Source of the DNA: Acidimicrobiaceae bacterium
Lineage (GTDB): Bacteria; Actinomycetota; Acidimicrobiia; Acidimicrobiales; Palsa-688
Direction of reading: 5' to 3'
DNA: 45,737 nt
Assembly (NCBI GenBank): GCA_003166025.1
Contig: PMWT01000147.1
Location: 362-46,098, forward strand
Positions 23,505 to 30,404 of the stretch are shown here, one piece after another. The position numbers and the translations under genes were made by a program. Below the pieces are notes generated by a model. The model had not been told where the DNA came from and ran no database searches. It was given only the letters and a program-made list of their open reading frames with translations. Position 1 is the stretch's first letter; every line of letters starts with the position of its first letter.

Positions 23505-23596
23505 TTGCGGGGCTCCCACCGAGCAGCGCCGGCCGGCAAACCCATCGGCTTGTGTTACCTGACCGTTAACTTGCCGGCGGCGAAAGCTCCCCGTAA
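23505..23596 (+). promoter_or_regulatory. Candidate structured RNA resembling a diverged TPP riboswitch
   Basis: An 8-base helix (TTGCGGGG 23505-23512 with CCCCGTAA 23589-23596, one G-U pair) closes a 92-base segment. Inside, in the order of the TPP riboswitch, lie GGGGCTC, CCGAG, ACCC, ACCTGACC, TTAAC and TTGCCGGCG. The standard blocks are GGGGUGC, CUGAGA, ACCC, ACCUGAUC, UAAU and GCC-GCG-AGGGA. Several normally invariant bases differ, so this is a hypothesis. The downstream gene is an NMT1/THI5-like binding protein, a family that often transports thiamine precursors, which fits. Confidence 0.3.
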
Positions 23597-23631
23597 CAGT
23601 CCTGCAACACAGCCTGGCTAAACATGCGGCG

Positions 23632-23823
23632 GTGACGCCTCCCGTCGTTCAGGCCCTGTCGCCCAGCCCGTGGGCCTTCGGTGCGCAAGAGCTGGACGGC
23701 TTGGAGGCTTACTACCGCGCCAACGGCTTCGTTCGGCGAAAAGGACTTCGTCAAGAACGCGGCTCGATGACCCCCGGCCCCATGAGCGCCGTGACCGCTA
23801 AAGCCCTTCCCTTGACCAACTAA
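23632..23823 (+). pseudogene. Possible frameshifted gene remnant
   Basis: A 63-codon frame from GTG has no recognisable ribosome site. Residues PWAFGAQELDGLEAYYRANGFV read like the start of a normal protein, faintly like the N terminus of phytanoyl-CoA dioxygenases. The next codons are atypical, and the neighbouring frame carries a better continuation for about 12 codons. I cannot name its parent family. It could also be noise. Confidence 0.2.
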
Positions 23824-23834
23824 AAGGAGATCCC

Positions 23835-24899
23835 ATGCCTTTTTCTGAGAACATCGACCGCCGTACCTTCCTGCGCCGCGCCGCCCGCACCGGAGCCGGA
23901 GCGGCACTGATGGCCGTGGCCGGCAGCGGCGTGCTGGAAGGCCTGGCGCCCTCGGGCGCATCGGCGTCCGCCATGTCGCTGGGCTCGGCCGCCTTGCAAT
24001 TGGACTGGATCGACGACATCGAGTTCGCCGGGAGCTACATAGCCAAGACCAATGGGTTGTACGCCAAAGCAGGCCTGGACGTGAGCCTGCTCACCGGTGG
24101 CCCCAACACCTCGGTGGAGCCCATAGTCGTCTCGGGCAAGGCGCTGGTGGGCATCAGCGGGCCCGACCTTACCTCGGCCGCCATCGACAACGGGGCCGAC
24201 CTCGTCATCATCGGCGCCCAGATGCAAAAGGCCCCCCAAGCCATCATGTCTTTGGCGAAAAGCCCGATCAAGGGCCCGCAGGGCATGATCGGCAAGAAGA
24301 TCGGCGTACAGGCGGGGAACCTGCTCTCCTTCAAGGCCTTCCTGAACCTGGTCGGCATCCCGACGTCCAAGCTCACCATCGTGCCGGTCCAGTTCGACCC
24401 CACACCGTTGGCCGACGGCGAGGTCGACGGCTGGTACGCCTTCATAACCAACGAGCCCTTCCTGCTCGGCGCCAAGGGCATCGCCACCAAGACCTGGCTA
24501 CTTTACGATTACGGCTACAAGCTCTACAGCGGTACCTACCTGGCCCGCAGTTCCAGCCTCACCAACGCGACGGAGCGGGCGCAGGTGGTCGCCCTCATGA
24601 AGGGGGAAATCCAAGGTTGGGAGGCCGCTTTTGCCAACCCCCCGATGGCCGCCCGCCTGACCGTCGACGTGTACGGCAAAGGCGACGGCCTCGACATCCC
24701 GACTCAGCAAAAAGAGCTCTACGCCTACCAGAAGCTTTTCCAGACGCCCACCACCGCCGCCCACGGCCTCATGTGGATGAGCCCGGAGGACGTCGAGGCC
24801 AACGTCAAGACCCTGGCGTTGGTCAATATCAAGAGCAGTCCCAAGTACTTCACCACCGAGATCCTCGAAGAGGTGTTCAAGGGTGCCAGTCACGTCTAG
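23835..24899 (+). CDS. ABC transporter substrate-binding protein, NMT1/THI5-like, Tat-exported
   Basis: This 354-residue extracytoplasmic binding protein has a twin-arginine signal (DRRTFLRRAA followed by an Ala/Gly-rich core ending near ASA). The mature domain starts LQLDWIDDIEFAGSYIAKTNGLYAKAGLDV, the NMT1/THI5 hallmark, with later IKGPQGMIGKKIGVQAG, VQFDPTPLADGEVDGWYAFITNEP and a final helix. Relatives bind hydroxymethylpyrimidine or formylaminopyrimidine (ThiY), riboflavin (RibY), sulfonates or nitrile/nucleobase-like compounds. AAAGGAG lies 5 bases before the ATG at 23835. The next two genes, a deaminase and a tandem permease, follow at once in the same direction, so the ligand is probably an amino-substituted N-heterocycle. 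A possible TPP-like riboswitch lies upstream. No ATP-binding subunit is nearby. Confidence 0.85.
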   Translation: MPFSENIDRRTFLRRAARTGAGAALMAVAGSGVLEGLAPSGASASAMSLGSAALQLDWIDDIEFAGSYIAKTNGLYAKAGLDVSLLTGGPNTSVEPIVVSGKALVGISGPDLTSAAIDNGADLVIIGAQMQKAPQAIMSLAKSPIKGPQGMIGKKIGVQAGNLLSFKAFLNLVGIPTSKLTIVPVQFDPTPLADGEVDGWYAFITNEPFLLGAKGIATKTWLLYDYGYKLYSGTYLARSSSLTNATERAQVVALMKGEIQGWEAAFANPPMAARLTVDVYGKGDGLDIPTQQKELYAYQKLFQTPTTAAHGLMWMSPEDVEANVKTLALVNIKSSPKYFTTEILEEVFKGASHV

Positions 24900-24932
24900 C
24901 CCCGGCACGTCTGGCGCCGGTCGGCCGTCGTC

Positions 24933-26060
24933 GTGCTGACCTACGAGGAATACCTCCGCCGCGTCCCCAAGGTCGAGCTGCACTGCCACTTCGAGGGCAC
25001 CGTCAGGGCTTCGACCTTCGCCGACCTGGCCCGTCGCCACAATGTCGAGCTGCCCACCGAGGAGGTCGGCAAGCTCTACGAGTACGACACGATCTACGAG
25101 TTCCTGAAGATATTCGCCATGGTCTCGTCCACGCTCATCGTGCGCGAGGACTTCGCCCGCGCCGCCTACGAATCGCTGGCGGACGGGGTCGAGCTGGGCA
25201 ATTTGCGTTACCGGGAAATGTTTTTCAACCCGACGCTGCATACCCGCCGGGGCATCCCCATGGCCACCTGCATCGACGGCCTGATAGACGGCATCAGCGA
25301 CGCCGAGGCTGATTTCGGGGTACGGTGCCGGCTGATCGCCGACGTCTACCGCCAAGACGACCCCGCCGTGGCCCGCCAGATGGTCGAGGAAGTCCTCGAG
25401 CACCGCCGCCCCGAGCTCATCGGCCTGGGCATGGACGGGGCCGAGGCGCCCGATCCCCCCGAGAAGTTCGTCGAGGCCTACCGTCTGGCGGGCCGCAACG
25501 GGCTGCGGCTCACCAGTCACGCCTGTGAAGACGCCCCCGCGCAAAACATCGTCACCTGCCTGGACCAGCTCGGCTGCGAGCGGATCGACCACGGTTACCA
25601 CGTGCTCGAGTCGCCCGATGTGACGGCGCGCTGCCGCGACGAGGGCATCTATTTCACCTGTTGCCCCACGTCGACGGCCGTCGTCTATGGGTGGCCCGAC
25701 CTCTCCGCCCACCCCATCAAGGACATGGTCGGAGCCGGCCTGCGGGTCATGCTCAACTCCGACGACCCGACGATGTTCCACACCGACATCGGCCAGGAGT
25801 ACATGCGGCTGTGCACGGCCCTGGGCTACGGCACCGACCAGGTGCGCAAGTTCGTGCTCGCCGGCGTCGAGGCGGCGTGGCTGGACGACGGCGAACGGGC
25901 CGCCATGCGGTCGAGCTTCACCGCGCAACTGGACGCCCTCGAAGCCGAGCTGGACGGCGACAGGCCCGGCACCGCCCCCGGGCCGGGCACTGGCCCCGGG
26001 CCGGGCACTGCCCCCGAGCCCGGCGCCGTCTCCCCCCCGAGCGGCCGTGGCGCCGCCTGA
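24933..26060 (+). CDS. Adenosine/adenine deaminase-family hydrolase
   Basis: This 375-residue cytosolic zinc enzyme probably deaminates adenosine, adenine or a related aminated heterocycle. The metal and catalytic residues are complete: ELHCHFEG (H17, H19), SHACED (H196 and proton-donor E199; the usual motif is HAGE), IDHG (H220) and SDDP (D277, D278). The IDHGYHV and CCPTST details lean toward the adenine-deaminase/Ada-like branch rather than classical Add. The start is GTG 24933, 33 bases after the binding-protein stop, with KVELHCHFEG placed as in the family. The C terminus carries a Gly-Pro-Thr repeat tail (about 350-370) not typical of the family. Being sandwiched between transporter genes suggests it processes the imported compound. 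Confidence 0.85.
   Translation: MLTYEEYLRRVPKVELHCHFEGTVRASTFADLARRHNVELPTEEVGKLYEYDTIYEFLKIFAMVSSTLIVREDFARAAYESLADGVELGNLRYREMFFNPTLHTRRGIPMATCIDGLIDGISDAEADFGVRCRLIADVYRQDDPAVARQMVEEVLEHRRPELIGLGMDGAEAPDPPEKFVEAYRLAGRNGLRLTSHACEDAPAQNIVTCLDQLGCERIDHGYHVLESPDVTARCRDEGIYFTCCPTSTAVVYGWPDLSAHPIKDMVGAGLRVMLNSDDPTMFHTDIGQEYMRLCTALGYGTDQVRKFVLAGVEAAWLDDGERAAMRSSFTAQLDALEAELDGDRPGTAPGPGTGPGPGTAPEPGAVSPPSGRGAA
25965..26030 (+). repeat. 18-base tandem repeat encoding Pro-Gly-Thr tail
   Basis: About two full copies and flanking partial copies of an 18-base unit (CCCCGGGCCGGGCACTGG and variants) encode the Pro-Gly-Thr-rich end of the deaminase (six residues per unit, frame kept). It is probably a recent slippage expansion of a flexible tail. 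Confidence 0.7.
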
Positions 26061-27704
26061 ATGAGCCAGCTCCAGGCCGGGGCGGCCCTCCCGGCCGGGA
26101 TCCTCGGGCTGCGGACGGGCGCCGGCGCCGGCCCCCGGCGAGCTCGGCTGTCCTGGGCCAGCAGCGGGGCCGGGATCGTCCTCATCGTCTTGGTCTGGGA
26201 GCTGCTGGCTGTGTTCGTCTTCGCCGGCAAGCACGTCATGCCCACCCCGGTAGGGCTGGTCGAAGGCCTGTGGGACAACTGGTCCCTGCTGTGGGTGAAC
26301 GCCGGCACCACCGTGTCGGAGGCCGCCCAGGGGTGGTTGTGGGGCAACGTCCTGGCCATCGGGCTCGCGCTCGTGTTCGTGGTCAGCCCGCAAGTCGAGG
26401 CGTCCCTGCTCCGCCTGGCCATCGCCAGCTACTGCATGCCGATCATCGCCATCGCCCCCATCCTCAACATCGTGTTCAACGGGGACCAGCCGAAGGTGGT
26501 CCTGGCGGGCGTGAGCGTCTTTTTCACCACCCTGGTGGGCATGTCCGCCGGCCTGCGGTCGGCTGACCAGCTCACCTTGGACCTCGTCCACGCCTACGGG
26601 GGGACGTCATGGACGGCGCTGGTGAAGGTCCGGATCCGGGCCGCTTTGCCCAGTTTGTTCGCCGCCCTGCGCATCGCCGCCCCGGCCGCCCTTCTCGGGG
26701 CCATCATCGGCGAGTACCTGGGCGGCAATTACGGGCTCGGGGTGGCCATGATCAACGCCGAACAGTCCCTGGACGTCACCCGGGTCTGGAGCCTGGCCCT
26801 GTTCGCCGCGGCCATCGCCGGCGTGGGCTACGCCGTCACAGGGATGGTGGGCCGCCTGGCCACGCCCTGGGCCCGGGGCACGGCGAGCGGGACCAACATG
26901 CCGCGCCGGCCGCGGCCGGGGGGCTGGCCCGGACGGGCGGCCCGCTCCGTGGGCTTCCTGGCTGTCTCCGTACTGGTCACCCTGGTGTGCTGGGTCGGCT
27001 TCATCAAGCTCTTCAACCTCAACTCCTACTTCGCCAAAAGCCCGGCGGCCGTATGGGACTACCTGGCCCAGGGCCCGTCGGCCGCCGCCAACCGCCTGCA
27101 GCTGTGGCAGGCCCTGGTCACCACGTTGCGCGACGCGTCGCTCGGCTACCTGTTCGGGACGGTCCTGGCCGTGGTCGCCGCCATGACGGTGGTCACCTAC
27201 CGCAGCGTCGAGGCCGCCTTCATGCCGGTGGCGGTGGTGCTCCGGTCCGTCCCCCTGGTGGCGATGACGCCCCTCATAGCCCTGGTCTTCGGGCGCGGGC
27301 TGGTGAGCGTGACCGTCATCGCCGGCATCGTCACCTTCTTCCCGACGCTGGTCAACGTGGTCACGGGCCTCAACTCCGCCCCCCAGGAATCGGTCCTTCT
27401 GATGCGGGCCTACAACGCCTCCAGCTGGACCACCCTGTTCAAGCTGCGCCTGCCCAGCGCCCTACCGTCACTTTTCAGTTCTGCCCGCATCGCCGCCCCC
27501 GGGGCCATGCTCGGCGCCGTACTGGCGGAGTGGCTCGCCACCGGCCAGGGCCTCGGCTACCTCATGCTCGAGGCCAGTACCACGTCCGAGTTTTCCCAGC
27601 TGTGGAGCGGCGTGGTCCTCATCACGGCGTCGTCGGCCGTCATCTATGCAGTCGTGGGCCTGGTGGAGACGCCCGTCCTCCGCCGTTTCGGCCCCGCTGG
27701 TTAG
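26061..27704 (+). CDS. Fused tandem ABC transporter permease (two BPD_transp_1 domains, SsuC/ThiX type)
   Basis: This 547-residue inner-membrane protein contains two complete permease domains of about 250 residues joined by a basic linker near 280-300. Each half ends with the cytoplasmic coupling (EAA) loop: AYGGTSWTALVKVRIRAALP then AYNASSWTTLFKLRLPSALP. The match shows internal duplication of the SsuC/TauC/ThiX type. The ATG at 26061 directly follows the deaminase stop (TGAATG), so translation is coupled. A fused dimer needs two copies of an ATPase, yet no ATP-binding gene is found in this cluster; it must come from elsewhere or be shared. With the NMT1-like binding protein it would import an N-heterocycle or thiamine precursor. 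It is convergent with the adenine deaminase gene, with a 10-base gap. Confidence 0.9.
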   Translation: MSQLQAGAALPAGILGLRTGAGAGPRRARLSWASSGAGIVLIVLVWELLAVFVFAGKHVMPTPVGLVEGLWDNWSLLWVNAGTTVSEAAQGWLWGNVLAIGLALVFVVSPQVEASLLRLAIASYCMPIIAIAPILNIVFNGDQPKVVLAGVSVFFTTLVGMSAGLRSADQLTLDLVHAYGGTSWTALVKVRIRAALPSLFAALRIAAPAALLGAIIGEYLGGNYGLGVAMINAEQSLDVTRVWSLALFAAAIAGVGYAVTGMVGRLATPWARGTASGTNMPRRPRPGGWPGRAARSVGFLAVSVLVTLVCWVGFIKLFNLNSYFAKSPAAVWDYLAQGPSAAANRLQLWQALVTTLRDASLGYLFGTVLAVVAAMTVVTYRSVEAAFMPVAVVLRSVPLVAMTPLIALVFGRGLVSVTVIAGIVTFFPTLVNVVTGLNSAPQESVLLMRAYNASSWTTLFKLRLPSALPSLFSSARIAAPGAMLGAVLAEWLATGQGLGYLMLEASTTSEFSQLWSGVVLITASSAVIYAVVGLVETPVLRRFGPAG

Positions 27705-27714
27705 AGGCTGCCGG

Positions 27715-29601
27715 TTAGAGGCTGGCCGAGCCGGCCAGCACCGGGCCCGCCACCAGCTCACCCGTGGTGCCGTCCATAAGGCCCAGGTCGGTCACGTGGG
27801 GGCCGGGCAGGCAGGCCAGTGTCGAGGCGAAGACCTGCATGAGGGGCTGGCTGAGCACCCCCTCGGGCAGGCCGATGGCGCGGGCGGCGAGCAGGAGGTG
27901 CTCCTGCGCCCGGGCCACCTCGGCGGCCGGCCGGTCCGAGAGGATCCCGGCGATGGGCAACGCGATCTGGGCCAGCACCGATCCGCCGCTGGCCACGGCC
28001 ACACCTCCGTCGGTGGCGATCACGGCGTTGGCGGCCACCGCCATGTCCTCGGGGTCCCGGCCGAACACGACCAGGTTGTGCGTGTCATGGGACACCGTGG
28101 TGGCAATGGCGCCGTCCCAAGTGTCGCCCCAACCGCTGACCAGGGCCATCTGGACGGTAGGCGGCACTCGCCCGTGACGGTGGACGACGGCCTGAAGGAT
28201 GTGGCCCCGGGGCACCACCACGCCGCCGGCCTCCACGTCCACGTCGACCTCGCCCCAGGCCGTGCTGATGATGCCATGGACGCTGCGCAGCCGGGCCCGC
28301 CGGCGGGGCGGCGCCACCGCCGGCGCGCCTACCCCGTCGGCCTCGGTGCCCACGGGGGGGAGGCGGAGCACGAAGTCGCCGGGCGAGAGGGGGCCGAGAC
28401 GGACCGTCTTCAGCGGAGGCTCTGCCGGGGCGTCGGCGCACGGCACCAGGAGCCGCCCGTCGCGGGCGATGCGCACACCGCCGGCGTAGACCTCGCGGGC
28501 GTGAAAACTGAGCAGGTCGTCGAGGACGACGAGGTCGGCGAGCCGGCCGGCGGCGACCAGCCCGAGGTCGGGCCGCCCGAGCCGATAGGCGGAGTGGTAG
28601 GTGGCGGCGCGGATGGCCCGGGCGGGCGGCATACCGTAGGCGACCAACCGCCGCACGAGATGGTCGATGCCGCCCTCGCGAAGCAGGGTGCCGGCGAACA
28701 GGTCATCGGTGCACAGCACCAGGTGTGCCGGCAGCTCCGGGAGGGCGGCCAGGTGGGCGACGACCTCGGGCAGCAAGCCGTCGATCATCCCCCGCAGCTC
28801 CACCGTCAGCCCGGCCCGCAGGCGGGCCAGGACGTCGCCCTGGAAGAAGACCTCGTGGTCGGACTCGATGCCGGCGCAGAGGTAGGCCTGGAGCTGGGCC
28901 GGGCCCAGGCCGGCGGCATGGCCCGATACCAGCTTGCCGCTGTCGAGGCCGGCCTTGACTACGCCCACCATGCGGTCGTCGGCACCCAGCACCCCGAGCA
29001 TGTCCATCACCTCGGCCAGGCCCCCCACCTCGGGCCAGGCCAGCATCAGGGCGACATCGCCGGCGTCCAGGTCGTGGCCGGAAAGCTCGAGACCGGGCTG
29101 GGGCGGCACGCACGATGGCGCTTGGACGATGAACCGGACGGGCAGGCCCCGGCTGGCCTCCACGGCATAGCGCACACCGTCGACCCCCGCCACGTTGGCC
29201 AGCTCGTGGGGGTCGCAAAAGACCGTGGTGGTGCCCCGGGGGGCGACGGCGGAGGCGTAGGCGCCCGGCGTCAGCATCGAGCTCTCGAAGTGGACGTGCA
29301 TGTCGATGAGCCCGGGGGCGATGTGGGTGCCGGCGCAGTCGACCACCTCGGCGGCATCGTCACGGCGGCCGGGCGGGTGGACGCTGGCGACCAGCTGGCC
29401 GACCACGCCCACATCGGCGAGGCGCAGCTCTCCCGTGCCCACGTCCACCACCCTGCCCCCGCTCAGCAACAGGTCAAAGGGCTCGTCGCCCAGGGCCGCC
29501 CTAACGGCTCTGGCCCGCACACCGGCGTCTACCTGGTCTCTCACGCCCGGGATCCTAGAGTTTGCCGGCCTTTGGCCCTCCGGGAGAGAAGGCCGGTTCA
29601 T
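27715..29601 (-). CDS. ade: Adenine deaminase (AdeC type)
   Basis: This enzyme of about 628 residues converts adenine to hypoxanthine and ammonia for purine salvage or nitrogen supply. It belongs to the amidohydrolase superfamily. After the N-terminal beta-domain come DMHVHFESSMLTP and DPHELANVAG, both diagnostic of AdeC, then GHAAGL, SDHE, CTDDLF and the second metal region. The C-terminal adenine-deaminase domain has SHDTHNLVVFG and a GG-VAVASGG segment. I chose ATG 29601; TTG 29604 and GTG near residue 20 (VRDQVDAG) are alternatives, and the ribosome site is weak. It is slightly longer than the usual 570-600. With the Ada-like enzyme across the strand, this locus has two purine-type deaminases. 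Confidence 0.92.
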   Translation of the reverse strand: MNRPSLPEGQRPANSRIPGVRDQVDAGVRARAVRAALGDEPFDLLLSGGRVVDVGTGELRLADVGVVGQLVASVHPPGRRDDAAEVVDCAGTHIAPGLIDMHVHFESSMLTPGAYASAVAPRGTTTVFCDPHELANVAGVDGVRYAVEASRGLPVRFIVQAPSCVPPQPGLELSGHDLDAGDVALMLAWPEVGGLAEVMDMLGVLGADDRMVGVVKAGLDSGKLVSGHAAGLGPAQLQAYLCAGIESDHEVFFQGDVLARLRAGLTVELRGMIDGLLPEVVAHLAALPELPAHLVLCTDDLFAGTLLREGGIDHLVRRLVAYGMPPARAIRAATYHSAYRLGRPDLGLVAAGRLADLVVLDDLLSFHAREVYAGGVRIARDGRLLVPCADAPAEPPLKTVRLGPLSPGDFVLRLPPVGTEADGVGAPAVAPPRRRARLRSVHGIISTAWGEVDVDVEAGGVVVPRGHILQAVVHRHGRVPPTVQMALVSGWGDTWDGAIATTVSHDTHNLVVFGRDPEDMAVAANAVIATDGGVAVASGGSVLAQIALPIAGILSDRPAAEVARAQEHLLLAARAIGLPEGVLSQPLMQVFASTLACLPGPHVTDLGLMDGTTGELVAGPVLAGSASL

Positions 29602-29623
29602 CAACTCTTCACGTAATGGGCCC

Positions 29624-30349
29624 CTATTCGGCCGCGGGCGCCCCGCCCTGGTCGGCCAGGAAGGCCCGGGCCAGAGCGACCGCTCTTTCGGCCAGCAGGG
29701 CCAGTAGCGTGCTGCCCTTGCCGGCGTCCGCCGGGCGCGGGTCGCCGAAGACCCCCGACGGCGACAACCGGGCCAGGTCCGTCGGCGTCGCCCCCAGGGT
29801 CAGGGGCATCTCCGGGTAGCTCGCCACGGCCCGGTCGAGGTGCACCAGGTCGGGACGCAGGGCGAGGACAGCCGAGGTCTCGACTTCGTCGGCGTGGTAG
29901 AACCCGGGCCCGGCCGGTGGCGTCTCGCACACCTGCGCCGCCACCTCGTCGAGCCCGGGGTAGTCGATCACGAGCACGGGCCAGTTGTCCTTGCGGGCCA
30001 GGTCGCGCGCCGCCACCCGCAGCGGCGCCTGGTTGCCGAAGTCGCCGTTCACGACGATGAGGCAGGGAAAGCCTGACCGTCGTAGGCCGCGCCCGACATC
30101 GATGACTATCGAGCGGACGGTGTCGAACGACAGGGACACCGTCCCCGGGAAACTCTCGTTGGCAGCCGTGTCCCCGAGCGGGACGGCGGGCAGGAGCCAA
30201 CCGTGGACGGCGTCGGCCACCTGCTCGGCCAACCACGTCGCCATGATGGTGTCGGTCGACAGCGGGAGGTGGGGGCCGTGCTGCTCGAGGGCCCCAAACG
30301 GGAGCACAGCGGGAGCGCCTGGCGGCGCGGGACTGTACGCCCTTAACAT
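29624..30349 (-). CDS. Creatininase-family amidohydrolase with altered metal site
   Basis: This 241-residue cytosolic hydrolase belongs to the creatininase family, which opens creatinine-like rings or cleaves small amides with a two-metal centre. The first metal motif is intact: LPFGALEQHGPHLPLSTD gives E22, H24 and D33, with the same spacing as E34, H36 and D45 of Pseudomonas creatininase. The second motif, usually NGHGGN or NGHYEN, reads NGDFGN, so the metal-ligand His is replaced by D103. Later, GFYHADEVETS keeps the conserved Glu-His region. The start ATG at 30349 fits the family length; a longer open frame upstream (to 30616) does not resemble the family. Its start is 22 bases before adenine deaminase in the same direction, so the two probably form an operon. 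Confidence 0.82.
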   Translation of the reverse strand: MLRAYSPAPPGAPAVLPFGALEQHGPHLPLSTDTIMATWLAEQVADAVHGWLLPAVPLGDTAANESFPGTVSLSFDTVRSIVIDVGRGLRRSGFPCLIVVNGDFGNQAPLRVAARDLARKDNWPVLVIDYPGLDEVAAQVCETPPAGPGFYHADEVETSAVLALRPDLVHLDRAVASYPEMPLTLGATPTDLARLSPSGVFGDPRPADAGKGSTLLALLAERAVALARAFLADQGGAPAAE

Positions 30350-30404
30350 CTGATGGCTGCCCTTATCTTGTGGCGGTCCGGTCGCCAGCCTAGAGGAGCT
30401 GCTC

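Larger units (their letters stand above)
23485..23834. other. 350-base region between the deacylase and binding-protein genes: structured element plus small frame
   Basis: The region holds a riboswitch-like element at 23505-23596 (listed separately) and a 63-codon frame from GTG 23632 to TAA 23823 ending just before the next ribosome site. In that frame codon use is normal up to about 23730 (LEAYYRANGF) and poor afterwards. The adjacent frame then reads well as FGEKDFVKNAAR to a TGA at 23768-23770. This looks like a degraded or frameshifted fragment rather than a working gene. Confidence 0.4.

Noticed and set aside
23505-23596. Rho-independent terminator for the deacylase gene
   Set aside because: The complementary arms are 76 bases apart and not followed by a U-run, so an aptamer-like element is a better reading.
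24498-26591. Reverse-strand frame of 697 codons across binding protein, deaminase and permease
   Set aside because: It runs antisense through three real genes with complete motifs; the product is low-complexity.
27646-29616. Forward frame of 656 codons opposite adenine deaminase
   Set aside because: Adenine deaminase signatures lie on the reverse strand; the forward product is Gly/His/Gln-rich with no domain.
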